From Leptospiraceae bacterium (GTDB lineage Bacteria; Spirochaetota; Leptospiria; Leptospirales; Leptospiraceae), in the NCBI GenBank assembly GCA_016711485.1, contig JADJSX010000024.1, positions 248,001 through 312,000 on the forward strand: a stretch of 64,000 bases of DNA, written 5' to 3'. Made by a program: the position numbers and the translations under genes. The notes beneath the pieces are model-generated. The model had not been told where the DNA came from, made no database searches, and saw only the letters and a list, made by a program, of their open reading frames with translations. This document shows, one piece after another, positions 8,135-17,053 of this stretch. Within the stretch, counting starts at the first letter, position 1. Each line of letters starts with the position of its first letter.

Positions 8135-8683
8135 TTGGAAGATGCAGTTAAAAAAATACTAACCGAAATTGGGGAAGACCCAAGTAGAGAAGGACTTCGT
8201 GATACTCCTAAAAGAGTCGCTAAAGCGTATGAATTTTTAACCAGTGGTTACAAAACTGATATTGATAAACTAGTCAATGGTGCTATTTTTGAAGAACATG
8301 TAGAAGGAATGGTAATTGTTCGTGATATCGAACTTTATTCTCTATGTGAGCATCATATGTTACCTTTTTTTGGGCGAGCACATGTTGCGTATATCCCAAA
8401 TAAAAAAATCATTGGAATTAGTAAAATCCCCCGTATCGTAGATGTATTTGCCCGTAGACTTCAAGTCCAAGAGCGGCTAACGGATCAAGTGGCTAATGCA
8501 ATCCAAGAAATTCTAGATCCAATTGGAGTTGGAGTTATCATGAAAGCGAAACATATGTGTATGATGATGCGAGGTGTAGAAAAACAAAATTCTGAACTTT
8601 TAACATCTTGTATGCTTGGTGAGTTTAGGGATAGTTCGATTACCCGCAATGAATTTTTAGATTTAATTCGAACAGGACAATAA
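8135..8683 (+). CDS. folE: GTP cyclohydrolase I
   Basis: The enzyme converts GTP to 7,8-dihydroneopterin triphosphate, the first step of folate or pterin synthesis, in the cytoplasm. The 182-residue protein has the zinc site SLCEHHMLPF (C71, H74) and the second cysteine in KHMCMMMRG (C142). It also has the GISKIPRIVD and RLQVQERLT motifs. The length is typical for the compact bacterial enzyme. The start is TTG 8135 with GAGAGGA at 8121-8127; there is no better ATG. One base separates its stop from the hemJ start, so the two are cotranscribed. Cofactor and substrate residues appear complete. Confidence 0.95.
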   Translation: MEDAVKKILTEIGEDPSREGLRDTPKRVAKAYEFLTSGYKTDIDKLVNGAIFEEHVEGMVIVRDIELYSLCEHHMLPFFGRAHVAYIPNKKIIGISKIPRIVDVFARRLQVQERLTDQVANAIQEILDPIGVGVIMKAKHMCMMMRGVEKQNSELLTSCMLGEFRDSSITRNEFLDLIRTGQ

Positions 8684-8684
8684 T

Positions 8685-9107
8685 ATGTATCTATGGTTTA
8701 AGGCTATTCATATTATTGCACTCATTGCTTGGTTCGCAGGAATATTTTATATTTGGCGACTTTTCGTATACCATGTCGAAGCAACTTCAGAAGAAGTTAA
8801 ATCCACATTAGCCGTTATGGAGCGCAAACTCTATAAAATTATTATGGTCCCGGCAATGTTTGTCACACTTTTTTTTGGATTTGCATTATTGTATCTTCAA
8901 TGGAATGCATTTGCTTATACAATTTGGATGTGGTTAAAAATATTTTTAGTATTTTTAGTCATTGGTCAACACCATATGGCCAATTTTTATCGCAAAAAAC
9001 TACTAGAAGGAAACACCTATCCGTCTAAAAAGTTTAGAATCTTAAATGAAGTCCCAACTTTACTTATGATTATTATTGTGATTTTAGTTGTATTAAAACC
9101 ATTTTAA
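8685..9107 (+). CDS. hemJ: HemJ-type protoporphyrinogen IX oxidase, membrane protein
   Basis: HemJ catalyses oxidation of protoporphyrinogen IX to protoporphyrin IX in haem synthesis in organisms that lack HemY or HemG. The 140-residue sequence has the family pattern: MYLWFKAIHIIALIAWFAG with the conserved histidine at position 9, four hydrophobic helices, an LYLQWN loop, WMWLKIFLVF, HHMANFYRKKL, and RILNEVPTLL before the last helix. The ATG lies one base after the folE stop, so translation is coupled. Pairing with folE is not a pathway link that I recognise. Confidence 0.85.
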   Translation: MYLWFKAIHIIALIAWFAGIFYIWRLFVYHVEATSEEVKSTLAVMERKLYKIIMVPAMFVTLFFGFALLYLQWNAFAYTIWMWLKIFLVFLVIGQHHMANFYRKKLLEGNTYPSKKFRILNEVPTLLMIIIVILVVLKPF

Positions 9108-9125
9108 AATGAATTTAAAAAGGCT

Positions 9126-9139
9126 TTCTGTTAACAGAA
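9126..9139. promoter_or_regulatory. 14-bp perfect palindrome downstream of hemJ
   Basis: TTCTGTTAACAGAA is exactly self-complementary and lies in the gap between hemJ and the next gene. It could be an operator. No protein is assigned. Confidence 0.25.
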
Positions 9140-9230
9140 CTAAGGATAAGACGGAGTATACGTACGATCGATACAGTCATTCTTCTTTTTTATTTATAGG
9201 GCTTGTTCTTTTTTTTTTGTAAATTTTTTT

Positions 9231-9620
9231 TTGGATTTTCGCTCTGATGAATTGAAGTTCGATTGGTCGGATATTTTTTTTGCAATTTCCTCCTTGTTAC
9301 TTTCTTTTTATTTTCTTTATTCCACTATTGATACATCTTTTAATGCAACTGTAGTCTCGATTTCGAAAGATTATATTTCGGTAAATGAATCTCCTATCCC
9401 AACTAGAATTCCTGTAAGAATTAAACTTAGTGAAGTTCGAAAAATTTTCATAAAATCTCTTATGAAAGAGAATGATGGAATGAATTATGAAAATCATCAA
9501 ATCGTTATTCAATTAGTGAATAATAAGGAATACCCCCTTTTTCGTTTTATTGATAATTTGAAAGACGCAAAAGAATTGGAAGACTTGTTGCGAAACAATT
9601 CATCTAACATTCATACTTAA
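9231..9620 (+). CDS. Membrane-anchored hypothetical protein with PH-like C-terminal part
   Basis: The 129-residue frame begins at TTG 9231 in a T-rich stretch with no clear ribosome site, so the true start is uncertain. A hydrophobic helix at about residues 14-34 is followed by a beta-rich region of alternating hydrophobic residues (ATVVSISKDYISV, RIPVRIKLSEVRKI). A C-terminal helix follows (DNLKDAKELEDLLRN). The order resembles small membrane proteins with a PH-like domain, but no family is recognised. It stands between hemJ and the ABC transporter operon with gaps on both sides, so it is probably transcribed on its own. Confidence 0.55.
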   Translation: MDFRSDELKFDWSDIFFAISSLLLSFYFLYSTIDTSFNATVVSISKDYISVNESPIPTRIPVRIKLSEVRKIFIKSLMKENDGMNYENHQIVIQLVNNKEYPLFRFIDNLKDAKELEDLLRNNSSNIHT

Positions 9621-9774
9621 ATTTCGAAAACTTCAAATTTATTACAAAAATCTAATTTGTATCTTTTTTGGAAAATGGTAAGCACTTGTAATCTTCCAGT
9701 GCATTCAGATATCTATTCATTAAAATTTTGCTTGAGTGTGCATTAGGTTTAGAAGTTATGTTTTAACTAAGCCT

Positions 9775-10695
9775 ATGATAAAAGTTCAAAATCTTACAAA
9801 ATACTATTCTGATAAACTTGCCATCAGTGATTTGAATTTTCAAATCAACAAAGGAGAAGTTGTCGGACTTCTCGGTTTAAATGGATCTGGTAAAACTACA
9901 ACAATTCGTATGTTGAGTGGGTTTTTAATCCCAAACGAAGGAGAAGTTTGGATTGACGATCTAAATTCATTCAGCGACCCGATAGAGATTAAACGAAAAG
10001 TAGGTTACTTACCAGAAACCCCTCCCCTTTATGAGGATTTGACAATACGTGATTACTTAGAATTTGTCGCACGTATAAAATCTGTTTCGAATATCGAATC
10101 AGAAATTAAACGAGTTTGTGAAGTAACAAATTTAATGGATGTTATCGACCAGTATATATCCCATTTATCTTTAGGATTTCGAAAACGTGTTGGAATTGCT
10201 CAAGCAATATTAGGATTTCCTAAAATTGTAATTATGGATGAACCAATCAGTGGACTTGATCCAAGGCAAATCGTCGAAATTCGGCACCTCATTCGAAATT
10301 TATCTAAAGAACATACAGTATTGTTGTCTAGTCATATTCTCTCGGAAGTATACTTAGTATGCGACCGATTTATTTTTATCCATGAAGGCAAATTGGTATA
10401 TGACTACTCACGAGTAGACCTAGAAAAGGAAATGCAAAAAATTTCTGAACTTCAAATTGGTCTTCGCGGAAATTCAAAAGAGGAATGTAAGTCCTTTTTA
10501 GAAAATATAATCCAAAACGTAGAAGTTAAGTTATTAGAAGAGAATAAGGATTATTATCTCTTCGGAGTTCGTCCTGAAAATTTAGACTCATACAGGGATA
10601 AATTACTTTTTAACTTAACTGGCAAGGGCTTTAAGTTAGAGCTCTTAAAAAAAGAAGATATCACTCTCGAACAATTTTTTATCGATCGCATTTAG
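9775..10695 (+). CDS. ABC transporter ATP-binding protein, Gld/ABC-2 type
   Basis: The frame is open from 9736, but ATG 9775 is preferred because homologues start with IKVQNLTKYY. The 306-residue ATPase has Walker A GLNGSGKTTT, a Q-loop region near YLPETPPLYEDLT, signature LSLGFRKRVGIAQ, Walker B IVIMDEPISGLD and switch motif LLSSHIL. The family powers ABC-2 membrane subunits; GldA of gliding bacteria is the closest functional archetype. It is first in a four-gene operon with the permease, a GldG-like auxiliary protein and a DUF4340 protein. In spirochaetes without surface gliding the cargo is unknown. All ATPase motifs are intact. Confidence 0.85.
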   Translation: MIKVQNLTKYYSDKLAISDLNFQINKGEVVGLLGLNGSGKTTTIRMLSGFLIPNEGEVWIDDLNSFSDPIEIKRKVGYLPETPPLYEDLTIRDYLEFVARIKSVSNIESEIKRVCEVTNLMDVIDQYISHLSLGFRKRVGIAQAILGFPKIVIMDEPISGLDPRQIVEIRHLIRNLSKEHTVLLSSHILSEVYLVCDRFIFIHEGKLVYDYSRVDLEKEMQKISELQIGLRGNSKEECKSFLENIIQNVEVKLLEENKDYYLFGVRPENLDSYRDKLLFNLTGKGFKLELLKKEDITLEQFFIDRI

Positions 10696-10705
10696 GAGTT
10701 TTATT

Positions 10706-11431
10706 ATGCAAAATATAAAATGGATTTTTTTTAAAGAATGTAAATTATTTTTTAATACATATATGGCGGCTTTAGTTCTAGGTGGGACGGCTGTTTTAAA
10801 TGCACTCCTTGTTTTGATTTCCAATTTTCATGGAAGCAGTAATTACGAAGATGCTACGATTATAACCTTCTTTTGTTTTATGTCTACCATCATTATTTCG
10901 ATGATGATCCTTTCTATGGGAAGTATAGTCGAAGAAAAAAACAAAGGAACAATGGAACTGCTTTATACTTCTCCCATTTCTGACATGGATATAGTCATTG
11001 GCAAATTCTTATTTGGCGCATTTGTATGTTTTATTGTCACTGTGTTTATAAACGGTCTATTTCCTGTGCTGTTATATGCATTTTGGAAAGCACCTTTGTA
11101 TCTTTTTTTTACAGGAAGTGTAGGAGTTTTCCTTTTGGGATGTTTTACATATTCCGTGGGGATGTTCGGCAGTAGCCTCGGAAAAAATCAAATGCTTTCC
11201 TTACTAATTGCAGTTCTAATTATCATGACACTTTGGGTTCTTGGATTTTTTTCTCATTTATTCCAAGCTAAAACACGATCTATCTTGTTTCACTTACATA
11301 TTTTTTCTCATTTCATTTCCTTTTCTAAAGGAGTACTTCCTCTCTCGGGATTTGTGTTTTTCTTTTCGGGGATATTTACCTTTTTATATCTCACAATAAA
11401 GTCTCTTGAATCAAGACGTTGGGTAGGTTAA
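10706..11431 (+). CDS. ABC-2 type permease, GldF-like
   Basis: The 241-residue integral membrane protein has six hydrophobic segments, at about residues 18-38, 51-72, 94-118, 128-150, 160-180 and 212-232. Between helices two and three is the family loop EEKNKGTMELLYTSPISDM, where the cytoplasmic ATPase is thought to contact this type of permease. It starts 10 bases after the ATPase and is followed after 2 bases by the GldG-like gene, so it is the channel subunit of the same complex. The size matches GldF-class permeases. The substrate is not revealed. Confidence 0.85.
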   Translation: MQNIKWIFFKECKLFFNTYMAALVLGGTAVLNALLVLISNFHGSSNYEDATIITFFCFMSTIIISMMILSMGSIVEEKNKGTMELLYTSPISDMDIVIGKFLFGAFVCFIVTVFINGLFPVLLYAFWKAPLYLFFTGSVGVFLLGCFTYSVGMFGSSLGKNQMLSLLIAVLIIMTLWVLGFFSHLFQAKTRSILFHLHIFSHFISFSKGVLPLSGFVFFFSGIFTFLYLTIKSLESRRWVG

Positions 11432-11433
11432 AT

Positions 11434-13287
11434 ATGAAGTTGAATTCTATATTTCCATTTGTTTCACTTTTATCATTATTTGTATATTTTTTAACTGCGG
11501 ATACTATTGTTTCACCCATCGGAAAAATTATTTGGGGAATCTTGGGTATATTTTTAGTATCTTCTGATTTATTGTATCGTTTATTTCAATCAAAATCAGG
11601 TGAAAATGCAGATCAAAAAAATACTCGTTTTCTTGTTTCTGGGCTTGGCATACTTTCATTTTTATTTTATCAATTAAGGGTATATCTTGATTTTCCTCCG
11701 CTGGCTGGTGTTTCCGAACAAGCTAGTTCTATACCTAAACTAAGAGATTTTTTACTTATTTTGATTATTATTTCTGCACTCGCATTTTTAATTTTTACAA
11801 TTCTGCTGGAAATTTCTCGTCAATCTATTGAGGTACAATACAATCTCAAACAAAAGAAAAATACCATATTTCAAAATACGCTTTATAGCTTTCTTTGGAT
11901 TAGTCCTATTTTAATCGCAATTAATTACTTTGCCGTTCAAAAGAATTACAATTTTGATATGAGTTCCCTCGGTAAATTTTCATTTTCTCCTACATCAAGA
12001 CAAATATTAAAAGAAGTTAAAAAGGAAATACAGGTAACAGCATTTTTCCCCCGCCCATTAGAGTCAGATGATCGCACACGGGAAGAAAGTTTCGCTCTTG
12101 GATTTATTCGTCCAGAAGTGCAGATTATATTGGATCAACTTAAAGCATCTAGCCCTTTTATTTCAGTTAAATTTATCAACGCCGATGTGGAGAAGGAGTT
12201 AATGGCTGATTATTCACAAGTTTCGAATGGAGTAATTCTGATTCGAAGTATAAAAGCCAAACCTGATTCAGTTAATCCTTATATGGAAGAACGAGTGATC
12301 GTTCAAACAAAAAAAGACTTAGAAGACATTGAAAGAAAGTTAGTACAAGCTGTCATCAATGTATCTTCTCAACAAAAAAAAGTATATTTCACTACGGCTA
12401 ACGGCGAACGATACGGAGTTGGATTTCAAAATTTACCGGACGAACAAATAACGAAACTAACGTCTATTCTTGCTTTTTATAATTATAATATTAATGAACT
12501 TGGATTCACGCAAGGTTGGCCTGATAAAATTCCAGACGATACGGACGTGTTGTTTATAATTGGTCCGACTGTTTCCTTTTCGCCTATCGCACAAAAGACG
12601 ATTTTGTCTTATATTGAGAGGAAAGGAAAATTATTTATTACAATTGATCCTGCCGGTACGGAAGATTTTTCTTGGTTATTAGAAAAAGCAGGGCTTGTTC
12701 TTAAAAAAGAGAATCTAAGGCAAGTAGAAGGTAGGCTTGAAATCATTGCCGGAAAATTTCTTCCGCATCCTATTGAGGAATTAATTATAAAAAAAGAAAC
12801 AGGTGTATTTTTTTTGGGAAATGCTTACTTTGATACAATAACAGTGGCTAATACAAGTTTAACTAGTACACCCTTATTGGAGTCTGGTTTTAGTGCGTTT
12901 GCGGACGTAAATAAAAATGGAAAGTTAGACAAAGAAGAAAAACAAAATAGTTTTTTACTTTCCACTATATTAACTCAGAAAGAAAATCCAGCCAACCCAA
13001 ATAGTACGGAAAATCCGTCTCGTACTATCATTTATTCTGGCACGTCGTGGTTAACTAATCGTTATGTCCTTTACAACTTGAATTCGATTTTTGCAATTAA
13101 TAGTGTGAATTGGTTAAACCAATCCCCTTTGACAGAAAAAATTCTCTCCAAAAAAGATGAAAAAGAAACAATTTCTATTTCCGACTCTCAAAAAACAATT
13201 ATATGGTCTGTCGGATTATTTATTTATCCCGCGCTAGTTATTATTTTGCTTTCTGGATTTGTGATATTAAGGAAACGTAAAAAATGA
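11434..13287 (+). CDS. GldG-like ABC auxiliary subunit (ABC_transp_aux domain)
   Basis: ATG 11434 is preferred over an upstream TTG because GGTAGG lies just ahead of it and the product then begins with a membrane segment. The 617-residue protein has about five helices in its first 180 residues. A large periplasmic region follows, starting with FSFSPTSRQILKEVKKEIQV and running through EERVIVQTKKDLEDIERKL and DVLFIIGPTVSFSP. A last helix at the C terminus ends in RKRKK. This is the GldG/ABC_transp_aux architecture, in which the soluble part resembles an intraflagellar-transport-like or periplasmic binding fold. A DVNKNGKLDKEEK segment looks like a calcium-binding EF-type loop. Its stop overlaps the next start by four bases. 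Confidence 0.8.
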   Translation: MKLNSIFPFVSLLSLFVYFLTADTIVSPIGKIIWGILGIFLVSSDLLYRLFQSKSGENADQKNTRFLVSGLGILSFLFYQLRVYLDFPPLAGVSEQASSIPKLRDFLLILIIISALAFLIFTILLEISRQSIEVQYNLKQKKNTIFQNTLYSFLWISPILIAINYFAVQKNYNFDMSSLGKFSFSPTSRQILKEVKKEIQVTAFFPRPLESDDRTREESFALGFIRPEVQIILDQLKASSPFISVKFINADVEKELMADYSQVSNGVILIRSIKAKPDSVNPYMEERVIVQTKKDLEDIERKLVQAVINVSSQQKKVYFTTANGERYGVGFQNLPDEQITKLTSILAFYNYNINELGFTQGWPDKIPDDTDVLFIIGPTVSFSPIAQKTILSYIERKGKLFITIDPAGTEDFSWLLEKAGLVLKKENLRQVEGRLEIIAGKFLPHPIEELIIKKETGVFFLGNAYFDTITVANTSLTSTPLLESGFSAFADVNKNGKLDKEEKQNSFLLSTILTQKENPANPNSTENPSRTIIYSGTSWLTNRYVLYNLNSIFAINSVNWLNQSPLTEKILSKKDEKETISISDSQKTIIWSVGLFIYPALVIILLSGFVILRKRKK

Positions 13288-14333
13288 AAAAAGTATTTTT
13301 AATTTTCATTGCATTCTTTGTTTTAGGAATTGTGTTTTTTCTTTCTGAAGAAAGGCATGAAGAAGGATTGTCCGAAGTTAAATTTTGGATTATTAATCCT
13401 GAGGAAATTCATTATTATCCTCCTGTAGATTCATCCGAGTTTACTAATTTTTTACAAACTAAATTGACTTTTAAAAAAATAGAGTTAGGACTAAAGAAAA
13501 ATCCAATTTTTATTTTAAAAGGAAATGATAAAGAATTAAAGGAAGATTATTTATATGAAGCAAATTATAATGTTAAAAATCTTTTTACCGAACTTTCTGT
13601 TATTTCCACAAAATCGATTATTTCTTCGACCCCAGAACTTCTTAGAAAATTTCAAATTTTTACAGAGAATTCTCCATCGGTAGAAATTTTAAAATCTTCC
13701 AAATTGGAAAAAAAAATCTACTTAGGTGAGGAAACAGTTGATAAGGCAAGGAGATATCTTTTGTCTGATAATAGTATTATAACAGCCTCTTCCCATATTT
13801 TTCAAAAATTTACAAGTTCGAAAATGGAATTTAGAGATAGGAATTACTTACGATTCGGAGAGTTTGAATTGGCTCGAATTAAAGTGAATGGTGATGGGAT
13901 TCGTCTAACGATAGAAAATAATCCCGAAACTAAAAACGGAATTCAAAATAGTAAATTTTTTAAAATTTTAAATGGGAAATTTCGTATAAATCCTTCCGAC
14001 AGCAGTAGTTTATTTCCATATTTACAGAATTTCAAAGTCGAAGTATATCCGGACGAGACGGACGGAGAAGGTTTTGCAGTAGCAAATGAGCTGACTAAAT
14101 TAGATACGTTAGTCGAGTTAGATATTTTTTTGACGAATGGATTACATTATAAAATAAAGCTTTTCCCTAAAGTGGTTTTAAAAAATAAATCCTATTATCC
14201 AGTAATAAAGGAAGTAGAAAATATTTTTATCGAATCCCCTTCTTATGCTTCAGAGGAGTTGGTCGTAAAATTAATTAACCTTCTAAAAAAAATTCAATCT
14301 GATCCAGAGTGGACAGAATCAAAAGGAAAATAG
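13284..14333 (+). CDS. DUF4340-like exported protein of the Gld-like ABC operon
   Basis: The start overlaps the GldG-like stop (ATGA at 13284-13287). The 349-residue product has an N-terminal hydrophobic anchor (about residues 3-20) and a long soluble domain of alternating beta strands and charged loops, consistent with DUF4340 proteins. These commonly follow GldG-type genes and probably sit on the periplasmic side of the complex. Segments such as EFELARIKVNGDGIRLTIEN and NGKFRINPSDSSSLFPYL fit the repeated DUF4340 fold. The family name is assigned mainly from order and general pattern. One base separates it from the YkgJ-type gene, so the operon continues. Confidence 0.65.
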   Translation: MKKVFLIFIAFFVLGIVFFLSEERHEEGLSEVKFWIINPEEIHYYPPVDSSEFTNFLQTKLTFKKIELGLKKNPIFILKGNDKELKEDYLYEANYNVKNLFTELSVISTKSIISSTPELLRKFQIFTENSPSVEILKSSKLEKKIYLGEETVDKARRYLLSDNSIITASSHIFQKFTSSKMEFRDRNYLRFGEFELARIKVNGDGIRLTIENNPETKNGIQNSKFFKILNGKFRINPSDSSSLFPYLQNFKVEVYPDETDGEGFAVANELTKLDTLVELDIFLTNGLHYKIKLFPKVVLKNKSYYPVIKEVENIFIESPSYASEELVVKLINLLKKIQSDPEWTESKGK

Positions 14334-14334
14334 T

Positions 14335-14790
14335 ATGACCGAACTTACAAAAGGAGATACACCGCTTGTATTTCCAAAATTTGAAAACGAAGATAAAATG
14401 ACAGTGTCCGAAATTTGTTGTAAATGTACTGGCTGTTGTCGTTACGTTTCTGTAGATTTACAAAAGCCAAGATCGAAAGACCAGATTGATTTATATACTT
14501 GGTATCTTTTACATAAAAACGTTCAGATTTATATTGATAATGATAAAGGTTGGAATTTACTTTTTATTACACCTTGCACAAAATTACAGGGTGATGGGAA
14601 GTGTGGAATTTATCCAACTCGTCCGAAACTATGTAAAGACTATTCTGCATCTTCTTGTTCAAGAACGGGTAAAGATCATACACATTTATTCATGACACCG
14701 GATGCGATGCTTGTTTATCTAGAGGAACAGAAAAAGAAAAGACAAACAAAAACCAAAGTAAAGGTAGTCAAAAAGACAAAAAAGAAATAG
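14335..14790 (+). CDS. YkgJ-family cysteine-cluster protein
   Basis: The 151-residue protein contains ICCKCTGCCR, then CTKLQGDGKCGIYPTRPKLC and a later SSCSR. This is the eight-cysteine arrangement of the CxxCxxCC/YkgJ family (UPF0153), thought to bind zinc or an iron-sulfur cluster. The tail is very lysine-rich (RQTKTKVKVVKKTKKK). It starts one base after the DUF4340 gene and is followed by a ComFB-like gene, so it is probably the last or next-to-last product of the ABC operon. Homologues are reported near oxidoreductases and protein-modifying enzymes, but the substrate here is unknown. Confidence 0.75.
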   Translation: MTELTKGDTPLVFPKFENEDKMTVSEICCKCTGCCRYVSVDLQKPRSKDQIDLYTWYLLHKNVQIYIDNDKGWNLLFITPCTKLQGDGKCGIYPTRPKLCKDYSASSCSRTGKDHTHLFMTPDAMLVYLEEQKKKRQTKTKVKVVKKTKKK

Positions 14791-14799
14791 AGGTAATGT

Positions 14800-15105
14800 A
14801 TGAGTAAAACGAATGTAATTCATATTGAGAAATGGACAAGTAAAGTAACTAACACCCTTGAGGAAGACATTCGAAATGAGCTCAAAAACATTATCCAAGA
14901 AAATCCAACTTGGGGCTGGGACCAAATTTCTATTCAAGATGTTTTTGCCTATGCCCTAAATCAACTGCCACCGATTTATGCTGAAAAGGGAAAACTCCCA
15001 GAATATATAATTTCCAGTGAAGAAGTCCGCAACGCAATTATGGCCGCCATAAAAAAAGTTGAAGCGAATCCAATACATTATGTCAAATCCGAAGAGACTA
15101 AGTAA
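14800..15105 (+). CDS. ComFB-like late competence development protein
   Basis: The 101-residue cytoplasmic protein has the ComFB pattern VFAYALNQLPPIYAEKG in the middle, followed by EEVRNAIMAAIKKVEANP. ComFB of Bacillus lies in the comF operon but has no proven enzymatic role; in other phyla the family has been linked to cyclic-dinucleotide binding and motility control. Given the many nucleotide-signalling genes in this window, a ligand-binding role is attractive but only inferred. The gene begins 9 bases after the YkgJ stop with AGAGGTAA as ribosome site. The sequence appears complete. Confidence 0.65.
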   Translation: MSKTNVIHIEKWTSKVTNTLEEDIRNELKNIIQENPTWGWDQISIQDVFAYALNQLPPIYAEKGKLPEYIISSEEVRNAIMAAIKKVEANPIHYVKSEETK

Positions 15106-15160
15106 AAATTTAAAAAACTACTTGAAATACGAATCCTAATCTAAAAGTATAGAGGCTACT

Positions 15161-15889
15161 ATGAAAAAATTATCTATTATTATGGTTCTTATATTTGCGA
15201 ATATATTTTGCTCAACAGAAGATGAAAATACGGCAAAGATGAGTTTTCCTGAAGTACTCTCTTTACTCGGTCCTGAAGGATCGCTACTCTATTTTTTACC
15301 AAGAGAAATTGATACATCCCTTACCACAAATTGTGGAGTAGCTACTCCTGGTAGTACTTCTACAGGAACGCCAGGATTACCAGGAACGACACCAACAACT
15401 GGAACTACAGGTACAACTACATCAAAGAGAATTATTTTAAGCCAACTTGTTTTTAAAACAGGAGAAACTCTAACGTTAAAATTTCAATATGATTCCAATC
15501 AATTTCAAGGTGCTCTGGATCAACAACAAGGATTTACTTTGACTGGTGGAATTTTTGGACATACTGTAAGAGGAGTACAAGGGACTGTAAAGTGGAATGG
15601 GCAAGGGATAGGTTACATCGATGAATCAAATAATAGTGCACAAAGTTTAACATTTTTGATTGTTAGTCTTAACTTACGAGGGACATTTACTCAAGGAACA
15701 ACAAGTAGTCTTATATCACAGGCTCAATGTAATACTTCTGATGGTATAAATTGCACATCTGCACAAACTACCACAACATGCTTTACCACGGATGGTTCAA
15801 AATGCGTGAATAATAGTAATACAACAGGTATTCCCATAACCATTGCAGGGGATATTAATTGTAATGCGAATAATGTAATTCCACAATAA
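15161..15889 (+). CDS. Putative lipoprotein with Thr/Gly/Pro-rich linker
   Basis: The N terminus KKLSIIMVLIFANIFC is a spirochaete-type lipoprotein signal, with the modified cysteine at residue 17. A conserved-looking segment (SFPEVLSLLGPEGSLLYFL) is followed by a low-complexity TPGSTSTGTPGLPGTT linker, then a beta-rich domain with several cysteines near the C terminus (CNTSDGINC, CFTTDGSKC, DINC). The repeated C-T-x-D-G pattern suggests short disulfide loops. It is probably attached to the outer or inner membrane on the periplasmic or surface side. No family is recognised. An AGAGG ribosome site precedes it, and the glycosyltransferase gene starts 7 bases downstream. Confidence 0.7.
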   Translation: MKKLSIIMVLIFANIFCSTEDENTAKMSFPEVLSLLGPEGSLLYFLPREIDTSLTTNCGVATPGSTSTGTPGLPGTTPTTGTTGTTTSKRIILSQLVFKTGETLTLKFQYDSNQFQGALDQQQGFTLTGGIFGHTVRGVQGTVKWNGQGIGYIDESNNSAQSLTFLIVSLNLRGTFTQGTTSSLISQAQCNTSDGINCTSAQTTTTCFTTDGSKCVNNSNTTGIPITIAGDINCNANNVIPQ

Positions 15890-15896
15890 GTTTGGA

Positions 15897-17048
15897 ATGA
15901 TAGATTTTAGTTTAGTTATACCAACCTTTAACGAGGAAGAGAATATCTGTATTCTAATTCCGCGAGTTATATCTCTATTAACCAAAGCAAAGATAAATTT
16001 TGAAATAATAGTAGTCGACGATGATTCGAAGGACCTAACATGGAAGGTTGTTCAGGAAAAATTTGTAGAAGATCCAAGAGTTAGAGTACTCAGAAGAGTA
16101 AATAAAAAAGGACTTAGTTCAGCCGTATTAGATGGAATGGCTCTCGGAAAAGGCAAATACATGGGAGTTATGGATGCTGATTTGCAGCACGATGAAAATA
16201 TAATTCCCAAGATGATTAGCGAATTAGAAAACCACGATATTGTTGTGGGCAGTCGTGTTGTGGGCGATGGCGGTTACGGCGAATGGGGTATTATCCGCAA
16301 GACCATGAGTAAAGGGGCAACTCTACTTGCAAAATTTATGTTGCCAATTCCGATTGGGGATCCAATGTCTGGTTTTTTTGTTTTAAGAAGAGAATTGTAT
16401 GAAGAACTTGTTCCCGTAATTAATCCACGTGGTTTCAAAATTTTACTGGAATTTCTAGCTCGTAAAAAAGGAATTAGAGCGAAAGAAGTTGGGTTTGTTT
16501 TTAAAACAAGAATTTATGGAGAAACCAAAATGACTGGCTCCGTGATTCAAAACTATCTTATTGCACTTTACGATATTCGATACGGAAATATAATTTCGAT
16601 AACTTTTCTTAAATACGGCATAACTGGATTAACCGGTGTTTTTGTAAATTTATTTGGACAGTTTATGGCGATTAACTTTCTACACTTAGGTGACTCGCAA
16701 CTTTATTACGAAAATTTCACTAAACCATTTTTAGCTGTAGCAATTGGATTTGAGTTAAGTGTATTAAGTAATTATGTACTTAATAATGTATGGACTTTTA
16801 GTAACACTAAAATCAGTGGACTCAAAGGAAATATAAAAGGATTTATTAAGTTCAACTTAATTTCTATTATTGGGTTTATTATTCAAATATCTGTTTGGAG
16901 ATTTTCCTACCAGTTTATTCAAGATACATTTCCTCAACTTTTATTTCCTAACCTAACGTATATTTGTAATTTTACTGGTATTGTTTTAGCTACTGCAGGA
17001 AATTATTTTTTAAATAAAAATTTTACATGGAAGGAAAATAACAACTAG
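15897..17048 (+). CDS. Family 2 glycosyltransferase (DPM1-like) fused to GtrA membrane domain
   Basis: Residues 1-230 form a dolichyl-phosphate mannosyltransferase-like GT-A domain, with SLVIPTFNEEENI, EIIVVDDDSKD, the nucleotide-sugar and metal motif MDADLQHD, and GDPMSGFFVLRR. Residues 240-380 are a GtrA-type domain of four helices (YGITGLTGVFVNLF, LSNYVLNNVWTF, NYFLNKNFTW). Such fusions load a sugar onto undecaprenyl phosphate at the cytoplasmic face and help flip it for cell-envelope decoration. The start follows the lipoprotein stop by 7 bases and a DinB gene follows by 5 bases, so the three could share a transcript. The acceptor and sugar are not determined by sequence alone. Confidence 0.9.
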   Translation: MIDFSLVIPTFNEEENICILIPRVISLLTKAKINFEIIVVDDDSKDLTWKVVQEKFVEDPRVRVLRRVNKKGLSSAVLDGMALGKGKYMGVMDADLQHDENIIPKMISELENHDIVVGSRVVGDGGYGEWGIIRKTMSKGATLLAKFMLPIPIGDPMSGFFVLRRELYEELVPVINPRGFKILLEFLARKKGIRAKEVGFVFKTRIYGETKMTGSVIQNYLIALYDIRYGNIISITFLKYGITGLTGVFVNLFGQFMAINFLHLGDSQLYYENFTKPFLAVAIGFELSVLSNYVLNNVWTFSNTKISGLKGNIKGFIKFNLISIIGFIIQISVWRFSYQFIQDTFPQLLFPNLTYICNFTGIVLATAGNYFLNKNFTWKENNN

Positions 17049-17053
17049 TCAAC

